DNA of 64,000 nucleotides from Spiroplasma melliferum (GTDB lineage Bacteria; Bacillota_I; Bacilli_A; Mycoplasmatales; Mycoplasmataceae): NCBI GenBank assembly GCA_005222125.1, contig CP029202.1, positions 186,001 to 250,000 of the forward strand, read 5' to 3'. Shown piece by piece: positions 7,673 to 17,832 of this stretch (position 1 is its first letter; each line of letters starts with the position of its first letter). The notes under the pieces were generated by a model. It saw only the letters and a program-made list of their open reading frames with translations, ran no database searches and was not told where the DNA came from. The position numbers and the translations under genes were made by a program.

Positions 7673-8054
7673 ATCCTTTTCAATTTGTAATTTTACCTGT
7701 TTTAGAATCTATTGCTGGTGTTTCAGGTTCATTTGTTTTTGTTCAATGATAAAGAATGTCTAATGATTTACCAATTGCTCCTTCAGTACCTCATTGCTTT
7801 GTACTATCAATTTTATCTATTCGTCATATATTAAATGATTCATAAATTACAATATATCATCCGTTATCTCTCGGAATATATTTATCAGTAATTAACTTTC
7901 AATTACTATTTTCTGGTGGTAGTTCTGGTTTTGGTTTGGGTTCTGGTTTATTGTTTTCTCCATTTTCATTATTGTTAGGTTTATTACAAGCTGTTAAATT
8001 TGCTGACATTCCAACTAGACCACATACTCCTAAAATACTTAGTCATTTTTTCAT
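7671..8054 (-). CDS. Surface lipoprotein carrying a copied ORF1 domain
   Basis: 127 residues on the minus strand, with aaaggaagg upstream of ATG 8054. The signal peptide ends in the lipobox LTAC (Cys23), so the protein should be lipid-anchored outside the cell. Residues 24-54 are a Pro/Asn/Glu-rich linker. Residues 55-121 are identical to ORF1 residues 180-246, and the last six residues differ. Many TGA codons are read as Trp. A minus-strand TATAAT lies at 8093-8098, so it may be expressed from its own promoter independently of the viral operon. A role in superinfection exclusion or receptor masking is an inference. Confidence 0.85.
7692..7892 (-). repeat. Inverted copy of ORF1 segment 6037-6237
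   Basis: The minus strand here is base-for-base the same as 6037-6237 as far as could be read. Both copies are translated in the same frame, so exchange between them keeps both proteins open. Confidence 0.9.
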
Positions 8055-8092
8055 TTTTAACTTATTCCTTCCTTTATTAAAAATATGTAATA

Positions 8093-8098
8093 ATTATA
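8093..8098 (-). promoter_or_regulatory. -10 box for the lipoprotein gene
   Basis: The minus strand reads TATAAT here, about 38 bases upstream of the lipoprotein ATG. No clear -35 was found, which is common in Spiroplasma. Confidence 0.45.
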
Positions 8099-8126
8099 AC
8101 AAAAAATTTTAGAAAGGTATTTAATA

Positions 8127-9110
8127 ATGAATTATAAGCATTTCAGTATTGATGAGCGTGTTATATTAAGTAAGTTATTAGTATCAAAACTATTTCAAAA
8201 GAAAAATGGTAAACCAAATTTATTTAAAATTGCTAAATATATGGAAAGAAGTGTATCTACAATTTGAAATGAAGTTAAACGTTTTCAAAAGTTAAAAGAA
8301 TATAATCCTATTAAAGCTCATAAAAAGTATCTTAAAAATCGTAAAAAATCAGTTAAGCATATTAAATTTTCATATCAGCAATTAATGTGATTAGATGAAA
8401 AATTTAATAAATTTCATTGGTCGCCTGAGATTATTTGTTATGAATATAATCGTGAATTTGGTATTAAATTTCCCGTATGTTTTAAAACTTTATATAAGTA
8501 TGTTTTTCTTGGTTTATTTGGTTTAAATAAACATAATTTGTATTTTCATGGTCGAAAAAATAAAAGTAAACAAAATATTGATAATCGTGGTAAATTAACT
8601 AGTTTTAGAACTATTGCAGAGTCTAAACATAATAAAAATGAATTTGGTTGATTTGAAATGGATACAATAGTCGGCAAAGATTTGAAATCTGTATGTTTGG
8701 TTTTAACTGAACAATTAACTAAATTTGAAATTGTAAAAAAATTAAAAGATAGAACACCAAACGAAGTAATTAGAGTTATTAAAAGTATTTTTAAAACTAA
8801 TATCTTAAAGAAAATAGTTAAAGGTATTATAACTGATCAAGGTAAAGAGTTTTCAGAATGAAAACAAATTGAAGCTTATATTGGTACTAAAGTTTATTTT
8901 TGTGATAAAGGTAAACCTACTCAGAAACCTATTGTGGAACGAATTAACCGGGATTTAAGGCATTGATTTCCTAAAGGAATAGATTTAGATGTTTATTCAC
9001 AAGAATATTATGATGAAATAGTTAATATAATTAATGAACGCCCACGACAGTGTTTAAGTTGAAATTCAGCTAAAAAATTGTTTGTTAATAAAATTCAAAA
9101 TTTTATTTAA
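8127..9110 (+). CDS. IS30-family transposase of SpV1 (ORF3 type)
   Basis: 327 residues; agaaagg precedes ATG 8127. The N-terminal helix-turn-helix (ISIDERV-like start, IAKYMERSVSTIWNEVKRF) binds DNA. The catalytic triad is D179 (FEMDTIVG), D237 (ITDQGKEF) and E271 (KPIVERINRDLRHW). The 33-residue D-E spacing is the IS30 hallmark. The ending INERPRQCLSWNSAKKLF is also typical. The enzyme catalyses transposition and is thought to help SpV1 DNA enter the host chromosome. All key residues are intact. The last 8 bases overlap the convergent toxin gene. Confidence 0.92.
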
Positions 9111-9513
9111 ATTTATTTATTTCTATTTGTATTAATGGATGAAAAATTCGTGGTATAAATTTTGAATTTAAGCAAGCTTGTAAAATTTTTTTTCTATATT
9201 TATCATGAATATTTTGACAATAAATACTTTTATAATTGAGGCAATTATTTTCTTTAATTATATGAAAGTTACTTTTACTTCCGTCTAATCTAACATAACA
9301 ATCTTTATATAATTTTGTATCTGGTCTACCATTAATTTTAATTACAAGCTTTTCATATTCTTTTGGTTTTTGTGTAGTAAGTCTTATTACATGAATATCT
9401 TTGTCATCTTTAAAAATTGGTATACAAATTGAAGGATGAGGTGCTCCTGTTTCGGTTGTTATCATATCTGCATTATCAATAAGGAATGAAACTATAATAT
9501 TATTAATTTCCAT
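9103..9513 (-). CDS. Probable type II toxin, PemK/MazF-like
   Basis: 136 residues. ATG 9513 lies inside the end of the antitoxin gene (11-base overlap) with aagaactagga upstream. The first half resembles the SH3-like barrel of MazF/PemK-type proteins: a polar stretch GAPHPSICIPIF, then a charged turn, then IHVIRLTTQ, followed by VIKINGRPDTKLYKD and YVRLDGS. The C-terminal half is Cys/Lys/Ile-rich and unassigned. In such families the protein cleaves RNA or otherwise stops translation. The toxin role rests mainly on the neighbouring Panacea-type antitoxin; family membership is moderate at best. Confidence 0.5.
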   Translation of the reverse strand: MEINNIIVSFLIDNADMITTETGAPHPSICIPIFKDDKDIHVIRLTTQKPKEYEKLVIKINGRPDTKLYKDCYVRLDGSKSNFHIIKENNCLNYKSIYCQNIHDKYRKKILQACLNSKFIPRIFHPLIQIEINKFK

Positions 9514-10135
9514 TTTTTTTGTATCCTAGTTCTTTATACAATTTAATAATTTCATATGTTTCATCATCTTCATTTTTTGATATGTCTAATGCAAAATCAA
9601 AAATTATTGATTTCTTTCCTTCTTGTTGAGCTTTAGTTCATGCTTGTTTTCATGATTTCATTTTTAAGTGAGTATCTTCACTTAATTCTCCAACTTTATT
9701 AAAGGAAAAAATTCAATTAACTGCTTCTTTTAATAAAGGTTTTTCAACATCTGAAAAGTAATCTAAATTTATGAATTTTTCAGAATTCAAATCTTTTAAA
9801 TAAAAAATTTTAGTTTTTGAATTATTATTATTTATATTTATATTTTTGCACATAAAATAATTGAATTTACAATTTGGATTATTATCAATATAGTCCATAA
9901 AACTTCCTGGAACTGGTCCATTTTCTAAAGCTATAAAATCAGTTCTAAAAAAATGTTCTCCATATTTTTGCGCCATTTTTCATTCTAAAAATGACATAAA
10001 TTTTAAAACATAAGTTTTATAAATTGTACGATTAATTTTATTTGCTTCAACTAGTAAAAATAAAATAGACATCTCAATTTTTGTTGCTTGTATTTTAGAA
10101 ATATCTAAATATTCTGCTAATTTTTTATTTATCAT
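9503..10135 (-). CDS. Panacea/SocA-domain antitoxin
   Basis: 210 residues; ggaggag precedes ATG 10135. Residues 1-45 are a helical N-terminal region. The Panacea (SocA-like, DUF4065) domain follows, with the hallmark ENGPVPGSFMDYI at about residues 71-83 after helices rich in aromatic and basic residues, then a charged helical C-terminus. Panacea antitoxins neutralise many unrelated toxins encoded beside them. The gene comes first and overlaps the toxin gene, as usual for antitoxins. Trp codons are TGA. A TATAAT and an AT palindrome lie upstream, so autoregulation is likely. Confidence 0.75.
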
Positions 10136-10154
10136 ATTATGCTCCTCCAATTTA

Positions 10155-10175
10155 ATATTAATTAATATAATTATA
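10155..10175 (-). promoter_or_regulatory. Promoter and palindromic operator of toxin-antitoxin operon
   Basis: The minus strand has TATAAT (plus coordinates 10170-10175). Immediately downstream is the perfect 14-bp palindrome atattaattaatat (10155-10168), ahead of the ribosome-binding site. A palindrome against the -10 box is the expected place for self-repression by an antitoxin. It is AT-only, so chance cannot be excluded. Confidence 0.4.
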
Positions 10176-10500
10176 CATCGTTTATGTCTTTTTATGTTAT
10201 TTTAATATATCAATTATAAGCAAATAAGTTATTATTAAATTAATAGATTTGTTGAACTTCATATTACAGTTTACATTATTTTGTCAATTTTATTAAAAAA
10301 TATGTTAATATAAAAATATAAGATTTTTTTCTACTTGCATTTACAATTTTCAACTTAATAAATTATTTTTTAGTACGGTTAAGTGTGATTAAAATAAAAT
10401 AAAAATTATAAATATTTTAATTTTTAAAAATTTATAATTGATTTTTTATGATTTTTATTATATTATTTGATTAATAAGATTTGTTGCACTTCATTTTACA
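10176..10500. other. AT-rich gap with a 23-nt direct repeat
   Basis: No gene was seen. The sequence starting gatttgttg and ending ttaca occurs at 10246-10268 and 10478-10500 with 21 of 23 bases equal. The second copy sits exactly where the remnant of a broken gene begins. An AT-only inverted repeat lies near 10406-10440. The direct repeat may mark an old insertion or deletion. Confidence 0.4.
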
Positions 10501-10703
10501 TAATTCCTTATTTTAAAGAAAAATTAGATATTAAAGAATGACACGATAATTTATATGCTGATGCTGTTCAAATATTGAAAGAAAAATATGCTGATAAACT
10601 AATGCAAATAGATTTTATTTATATTCCTTATCAAATGACAGAAATGTTAAATGAAGGTTTACGCAATATTTCTTCACGAAAATTACATGAAGTAACAGCA
10701 TAA
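10501..10703 (+). pseudogene. C-terminal remnant of an unrecognised gene
   Basis: An open frame without a start, beginning just after the second direct repeat and ending at TAA 10701-10703. About 67 residues remain, with normal codon use and a protein-like sequence (IPYFKEKLDIKEWHDN early; MTEMLNEGLRN near the end). One TGA is read as Trp. The parent family was not recognised. The break at the repeat suggests that the 5' part was lost by recombination or insertion. Confidence 0.55.
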
Positions 10704-10724
10704 AAATAAGTTTTATTTATAAAT

Positions 10725-10748
10725 AAATAGTTATGAAAATAACTATTT
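10725..10748 (+). terminator. Terminator ahead of metG
   Basis: aaatagttat and ataactattt pair perfectly around a gaaa loop, followed by tattttatt. Confidence 0.6.
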
Positions 10749-10793
10749 TATTTTATTACTTTTACAAAGGCATTAATTACCTTTTAAAAACCC

Positions 10794-10822
10794 TTATTTT
10801 ATTGGTAAAAATACGATATAAT
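10794..10822 (+). promoter_or_regulatory. metG operon promoter
   Basis: TATAAT at 10817-10822, with ttattt at 10794-10799 as a weak -35 and 17-base spacing. The ATG is 38 bases downstream, behind gaggg. Confidence 0.5.
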
Positions 10823-10860
10823 TTATATTGTTAAACATATAACAATGAGAGGGATATATT

Positions 10861-12444
10861 ATGAGTCAAAACAAGAAATTATTTTATGTTACAACCCCAA
10901 TTTATTATCCAAGCGCACAATTACATATTGGGCATGCATATACCACGACATTAGCTGATATTCTTAATCGTTATAAAAAAATGGCGGGCTATGAAACTTT
11001 CTTTTTAACAGGTAGCGATGAACATGGTGAAAAAATTGAAAAGAAAGCAAAAACTGCGGGAATAACGCCATATCAATTTACAACAATGATTGTTGATAAT
11101 TTTAAATTATTATGAAATAAATTAGGAATTGAATATTCAAAGTTTATTCGTACGACTGATAAAGAACATGAAGTTGGAGTCCAAAAGATTTTTAGTAAAT
11201 TATATAATAATGGGGATATTTACTTAGGAGAGTATGAAGGTTTGTATTGTGTTAGTTGTGAAGAATTTTTAACTGAAGCACAAATTGATAAGATAACAAA
11301 CCAATGTTTAGTTTGCGGTAATAAGCCACAAAAAGTAAAAGAAGAAACATATTTCTTCAAAGTCTCAAAATATAGTCAATTTTTAATTAATTATTATAAT
11401 AATCATCCCGGTTTTATTGAGCCAGAAGCAAGAAAAAATGAAATGTTAAATAATTTTATTTTACCGGGCTTAACTGATTTATCTGTTACTAGAACAACTT
11501 TTTCTTGGGGAATTAAAACATTAGAAAATGATAAACACATTATTTATGTTTGAATTGATGCTTTATCAAATTATTTAACAGCATTAGGTTATTTGTCAAA
11601 TGATGATGCATTGTTTAATAAATTTTGAAATAATCCGGATGTTGAAATTTTACAATTATTAGGAAAAGAAATTGCTCGGTTTCACACTATTTATTGGCCA
11701 AGTATGTTAGAAAGTTTAGGATTACGGCAACCTAATAAACTTTTATCGCATGGTTGAATTTTATTTAAAGATACTAAAATGAGTAAATCAATTGGAAATG
11801 TTGTTGATCCATTATATTTAATTGATAAATATGGCCGTGATACATTACGGTTTTATTTAGGATATGAAATTCCAACTGAAAATGATGGTAAATTTTCTTA
11901 TGAAATGTTTTTAGAATCATACAATGCTCATTTAGTCAACAATATCGGGAACTTGGTATCACGAGTAAGTAATATGATTAGCAAATATTTTAATGGACAG
12001 TTAGTAAAACAACAACAACAATTGGATAATGTATTAATTGAAAGTTGTGTTCAAGCGGTGCAAAATTATCAACAAGCAATGGATGCTTATCAAATTTCAG
12101 AAGGATTAAGCATTATTTTAGAACTATGTAATAAGGCGAATAAATATATTGAAGAAAATAAACCTTGGGAATTAGAAAAAAATAAAAATATGGAGCAATT
12201 ACATGAAACTTTAGCAAGTTTAGCTTATACTATTATTGTTAGCGCCTTTTTATTGCAGCCAGTTTTAGTTGATAATGCCCAAAAGATTGCCGATTATTTT
12301 AATGTTAATTTAACTAATTTAACATTTAAAACAATTTTAATGCAAGAAATCATATATAATAAAACGATAGAGAAAAAAGAAAACTTATTTAATCGTTTTA
12401 ATGTAGAACAAGAATTAAAACAAATTGAAACAGAATTAAATTAA
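10861..12444 (+). CDS. metG: Methionyl-tRNA synthetase
   Basis: 527 residues. It charges tRNA-Met for translation in the cytoplasm. The class I signatures are HIGH (HIGHAY, about residue 22) and KMSKS (306-310, [12 protein letters not shown]). A CVSC...CLVC zinc knuckle lies in the connective domain. The C-terminal anticodon-binding helical domain is present. The C-terminal tRNA-binding (EMAP-like) extension of some longer MetRS proteins is absent. In-frame TGA codons are Trp. It is the first gene of a long plus-strand run and has its own promoter. Confidence 0.95.
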
Positions 12445-12469
12445 TAAAAGTAATAAAGGAGGGAGTTTA

Positions 12470-14350
12470 ATGAGAAAATATGATGTAATTGTAATTGGTG
12501 CTGGTCATGCTGGAGTTGAAGCAAGTTTAGCTGCAGCAAGAATGCAGAAGAAAACATTATTAGTTACTTTGCATAAAGATAAAATTGCATTAATGCCATG
12601 TAATCCCTCAATTGGTGGTCCAGCGAAAGGGATTGTTGTTCGTGAAATTGACGCCATCGGTGGTGAAATGGCAAAAGCAGCTGATGCAACAGCTTTGCAA
12701 ATGAAATTATTAAATTCTTCGCGAGGGCCTGCTGTATGAGCTTTACGTGCTCAATCAGATAAAATTCAATATGCAAAATATATGCAAAAAGTAATTGAAA
12801 AGCAAGATAATTTAGATTTATATGAAGGAGCAGTTCAATCCTTATTGGTTGATGATAATAATAATTGTTATGGGGTAATGTTAAAAGATCAAACACAATT
12901 TTTTGCCAAAAAAGTTATTTTAACAACAGGAACATATATGCAATCTTTAGTGTTACAAGGAATGACAAAAAAAGCAGAAGGACCTGATGGCGATATTACA
13001 ACAGCAGGGTTATCAACGCAGTTAAAACATTTAGGGTTTGAATTATTTCGCCTAAAAACTGGCACACCAGCACGAGTTCTTAATACTTCAATTGATTATA
13101 GCAAAGCACAACCAGAACCAGGAAGTGATTTGCAACTAGCCTTTTCTTATTCAACAAAAACATTTACACCGTTAGAAGAGCAAGAATTATGTTGATTAAT
13201 TCATTCAACACCAAAAACACATAGTATTGTGCAAAACAATTTAACAGCATCAGCAATGTACTCTGGGAATGTAAAAGGAACGGGACCACGTTATTGTCCA
13301 AGTTTTGAGGATAAAATTGTCCGCTTTGCTGATAAACCACGTCATCAAATATTTTTAGAACCAGAATCAAAGAGTTTAAATACAATTTATGTTCAAGGGT
13401 TTTCAACTTCAATGCCAATTGATGTACAAGAAAAGATGCTCCGTTCCTTGCCAGGATTCGAAAATGTTGAAGTTTTAAAATGAGCTTATGCAATTGAATA
13501 TGATGCGGTTGTACCAACACAGTTAAAACATACATTAGAAACAAAAAAAATTAAAAATTTATATACAGCAGGTCAAATCAATGGAACAAGTGGATATGAA
13601 GAAGCTGCTTGTCAAGGTTTAATGGCTGGAATTAATGCTGTTTTAAGTATTGATCAAAAAGAACCTTTCATTTTACGTCGTGATCAAGCTTATATTGGAG
13701 TATTAATTGATGATTTAATTACAAAAGGAACGGAAGAACCTTATCGTTTATTAACTTCCCGTGCCGAATATCGCTTATTATTGCGGAATGATAATGCTGA
13801 AGAACGGTTAAAAAATTATGCTTATCAATTAGGTTTAATTGATCAAAAAAGTTGAACAGAATATCAAAATAATGTGCAAAGTTATAATGAAGTAATGCAA
13901 TTATTAAAAGAAACTTATTTCACGGCAAAATCACCATTAATTCAAAAGTTAGCTAACTTAGGTGTTGCCAAGATTACAGAACGCATTTCTGGTTATAATT
14001 TATTAAAACGACCAAATATTGAGTTAAAATATTTAGAGGAGGAGTTACCACCGTTAAATAATTTAAAATCATTTTTAAAACAAAACTTATTAATTAATAT
14101 TCGCTTTGAAGGATATATAAAAAAAGAACAAGAAATTGCTTTAAAAACAATTAAGTTGGAAAATAAATTAATTCCGGCTAATTTAAATTATGACTTAGTA
14201 GATAACTTAGCACTTGAAGCACGAGAAAAATTTAAAAAGATTCGACCAATTTCAATTGGTCAAGCAAATCGAATTTCAGGAATCAATCCAGCTGATATTC
14301 AAATGCTTTTGTTTCATTTAAAAAAAATGGAATTGGATGCAAATAGATAA
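12470..14350 (+). CDS. mnmG: tRNA uridine-5-carboxymethylaminomethyl modification protein MnmG
   Basis: 626 residues, the normal family length. An FAD-binding Rossmann motif [12 protein letters not shown] lies at the N-terminus. Family blocks such as [31 protein letters not shown] and [16 protein letters not shown] are all visible. With MnmE it modifies the wobble uridine of tRNAs, using FAD and methylene-tetrahydrofolate. Strong ggaggg precedes the ATG. cysS follows after 11 bases, probably in one operon. Confidence 0.95.
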
Positions 14351-14361
14351 GAGGGTGAAGT

Positions 14362-15699
14362 ATGAAATTATATAATACTTTGACTCGTAATTTTACAGAT
14401 TATAGTCAAACAAAAAAAATTAATATTTATGGTTGTGGACCAACTGTCTATAATTACATTCATATTGGTAATGCTCGCGCAATTATTACTGTTGATTTAT
14501 TAGTTAGTTTTTTACAATTTCAACAAATTGAGGTTAATTATATTCAAAATTATACGGATATTGATGATAAGATTATTGCTAAAGCAGCAGCAGAACATAA
14601 AACTGAACAAGAGATTGCAGAATTTTATATTAAAGCTTTTGAAGAAGATGTTTTTAATTTAAATGTTAGAACACCAACTAAGCGAGTACGAGTAACAGAC
14701 CATGTTAAAGATATTGTTACTTTTATTCAAAAATTAGTTAAAATTAATGCTGCATATGAAGTTAATGGTAGTGTATATTTTGATATTGCAAAATATCAAA
14801 CACAATATGGACAATTAGCTAATAAAAAAATTTCAGAATTAGAAGCTAATGCTCGAATTGAACATGATGCTAACAAACATAGTCAATATGACTTTGCATT
14901 ATGAAAGCAAACAACAGAAGGGATTTCTTTCCCCTTTTATGATCAAAAAGGTAAATTATATCAAGGTCGTCCAGGATGACATACGGAATGTGCTGTCTTA
15001 ATTGATAAATTTTTTCATAAAGAAACAATTGACATTCATGCCGGAGGAATTGATTTAGTTTTTCCTCATCATGAAAATGAACGAATTCAATTTTTCGCAA
15101 AAAATAATAAGGAAATTGCAAAAATTTGAATGCATAATGGGCATTTAAATGTTGCTGATAAAAAAATGAGTAAATCTTTAAATAATACTATTTTAGTTCG
15201 TGATTTTATTAAATTATATGGGGCAAATACATTACGTTACTTATTATATGCAACTAATTATACACAACCATTAAATGTAACAGAAACTTTAATTATTAGT
15301 GCGCAAGGTGAAACAGAAAAGATTTTTAAAGTGTTAAAAGCAATAAATTTATATTTAGCTGAATATGATTTAAATTATAATTTAACACAACATGGTCACA
15401 ATGTTAAGGAAGTCCTTGCTGAGTTAGCAAATAATTTGAATAGCCCGAATGTTTTAACTATTATTAGTAAAATGACTAAAATTATTAATACTCAATTACG
15501 TGACAAAAAACTTAATTTACAACTTGCTAGTGATTTTTATAATATTATTTTTAATATTATGAATTTTAATTTTAAATTACCAGTAATTAGTAGTGAAATT
15601 CGTAAATATTTATTAGAATGAATTAAGTCAAAAAATAATAAGGATTTTGTCAAAGCAGATGAACTTCGTAAGGTTTTAGTAGAAAAAGATATTTTGTAA
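14362..15699 (+). CDS. cysS: Cysteinyl-tRNA synthetase
   Basis: 445 residues, class I. HIGH variant HIGN at 34-37, KMSKS around 268-272 (KKMSKSLNN), the zinc-site Cys near the N-terminus (YGCGPTVYN) and the WHTECAV block with its TGA-encoded Trp. It attaches cysteine to tRNA-Cys. Four bases separate it from trmFO. Confidence 0.95.
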
Positions 15700-15703
15700 C
15701 ATA

Positions 15704-17017
15704 ATGAAACAAAAAGAAACTAATGTTATTGGCGCTGGGTTAGCAGGCTGTGAAATTGCTTACCAGTTAGCAAAACGTGGGTTAAAAGTAAAATTATATG
15801 AAGCAAAAACATTATTTAAAAATCCAGTTCAAAAATTAGATACATTTGCAGAATTAGTTTGTTCTAATTCTTTTCGTAGTGTTTCGAAAGAAAATGCAAT
15901 TGGTATTTTAAAAGAAGAGTTAAAATTATTAGATTCTTTAATTTTAAAAACAGCTTATGATGTCCAAGTTCCTGCTGATGATGCGCTTAGTGTTGACCGC
16001 GAGTTATTTTCACAAAAAGTTACAGCAACTTTAATAAATCATCCTAATATTAATATTATTTATGATGAATTTATTAAAATAGATCCAAAACAAATTACCA
16101 TTATTGCTGTTGGACCATTAGTAACAGCAAATTTTGCTTTTGAACTTAAGAAGTTAATTGGTAAGAAAGCATTGTATTATTATGATGGTTCAGCTCCAAT
16201 TATAACAAAAGCTGGAATTGATTTTTCAAAAGCATATTATGGCGCACGACACTCAGAACAAAAGGATTATATTATTTGTCCATTAACAGAAGATGAATTT
16301 AATCAATTAGTTACCGAATTAGTAAAAGCAAAACGAGTACCTATTGCAGATTTTGAAAAATATTTTAAAGGTTGTCAACCAATTGAGATTATGGCACAAA
16401 CATCACGAAAAATTCTTTTGAATGGGCCAATGAGTAGTAATCATTTAATAGACAAAAATGGTAAGCAACCGTTTGCGGTGGTTCAATTACGACAAGATAA
16501 TGTAATTGATAGTTTATATAATTTAGTAGGCTGACAGACAAATCTAACGTGACCAGAACAAAAACGAATTATTAAACAATTTATTCCAGGGTTAGCAAAA
16601 GTAGATATTGTTCGATATGGAGTTTTACATAAAAATAATTATATTAATTCTCCAAAAGTTTTAAATCAATTTTTACAATATAAACAAAATAATAATATTT
16701 TTTTTGCTGGTCAAATTATTGGTGTAGAAGGTTATTTAGAATCAGCGGCAGCAGGCTTATTATGTGCCTTAAATGTCTATCAATATGTAATGGATTTACC
16801 ATTAATTAAATTTCCTTCAGAAACTATGCTAGGAGCATTAGTTAACTATGTTACAAATCCAAAACAACGAGATTTAAAACCGATGAAAGCAAATATTGGC
16901 ATCGTGCCAACTTTAACAACTAAATTCAAAAGTAAAACAGAGAAAAATTTAGCAATTTATTCTCGAGCAATAAAAAAATTAAAAGAAACTATTAAAAAAT
17001 ATCAAATTAAATTATAA
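15704..17017 (+). CDS. trmFO: Methylene-THF-dependent tRNA (uracil-54-C5)-methyltransferase
   Basis: 437 residues. FAD motif VIGAGLAGCEIAYQLAKRG at the start, then CSNSFRS, the YYDGSAPI and AYYGARHS blocks, and FAGQIIGVEGYLES near the end. It makes ribothymidine at position 54 of the tRNA T-loop, using folate rather than SAM. The neighbouring mnmG is a related folate/FAD tRNA modifier. Very short spacing to cysS suggests co-transcription. Confidence 0.93.
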
Positions 17018-17078
17018 TACTTATAAAGAAATTTATTAATATTAGTTATGGATAATAAAACAGGAAAAGGAAGAAAAT

Positions 17079-17813
17079 ATGCAAGAATATATATACATTT
17101 ATGGAATTAATCCTGTTGTGGAATCATTATTAAATCCAGCAGTGAAAATTAATAAACTTTATTTATTACCACAAGGGAAAAATAATGATTATTATTTAAA
17201 ACTAGCTAAAAGTCGTCAACTTAAGGTTGTATTTTGTTCAGCAGTTGAAATGACAACGCTTGTACAAACTAGTAAGCATCAAAGTTTGGTATTAGAAATT
17301 TGTAAACCACAAAATTATTCATTAACTTCGATAACAACAAAAGCATTACAAAATAAACATCCATTTTTATTAGTTCTTGATCAAATTTCTGACCCACATA
17401 ATTTTGGTGCAATTTTGCGAACTTGTGATTTGTTTAATGTTGATGGGGTTATTATTTTAGATAAACGACAAGTTGATATTAATGCTACTGTTGCCAAAAC
17501 ATCTGCCGGTGCATTTAATTATGTTCCAGTTTGTCGAGTAAATAATTTAACTAATGCAATTGAATATTTAAAAAAACAAGGGTTTTGAATCTATGCAACA
17601 AGTTTAACCACAAAAGCACAAAATGTAAGTGAATTAAAATATGATACCCCAATTTGTCTAATCGTCGGTAATGAAGGAACAGGAATTAGTGCAAAATTAT
17701 TAAAGCATGCTGATTTTAATATTTATATTCCAACAGCAGGTCATCTTGATTCTTTAAATGTATCGGTTGCTAGTGCTATTTTAATTTATCAAATTAAAAT
17801 GTTGCAACAATAG
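17079..17813 (+). CDS. rlmB: 23S rRNA (guanosine-2'-O)-methyltransferase, TrmH family
   Basis: 244 residues. The N-terminal substrate-binding domain starts YIYGINPVVESL. The SPOUT/TrmH knot motifs are DQISDPHNFGAILRTCDLF, the IVGNEGTGIS loop and the final LNVSVASAILIY. It methylates a ribose in 23S rRNA, using SAM. aggaaaaggaag precedes the ATG. Its place between cysS/trmFO and the sigma-H-like gene echoes the Bacillota cysS-rlmB-sigH order. Confidence 0.9.
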
Positions 17814-17832
17814 AATTTAATTTAGAAAGGAT

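Larger units (their letters stand above)
1..9110 (+). mobile_element. SpV1-like plectrovirus copy, left end outside window
   Basis: This is a block of small overlapping genes with the module order of a filamentous Spiroplasma plectrovirus: coat protein, small proteins, Zot-like ATPase, membrane proteins, large ORF1 protein and IS30-type transposase. TGA is used as Trp throughout. Spiroplasma chromosomes of the citri group are known to carry many full and partial SpV1 copies. The left boundary lies before base 1, and no separate replication-initiator gene was recognised here. The right boundary is placed at the transposase stop. The toxin-antitoxin pair and the remnant to the right may also be part of the insertion. 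Whether this copy can be excised as virus is unknown. Confidence 0.85.

Noticed and set aside
10861-12444. Apparent split genes caused by TGA
   Set aside because: TGA is Trp in this genetic code, and the frames continue with family motifs on both sides.
12564-12896. Minus-strand long frame inside mnmG
   Set aside because: It is a shadow of a well-supported gene; several similar Leu/His-rich frames elsewhere were left out for the same reason.
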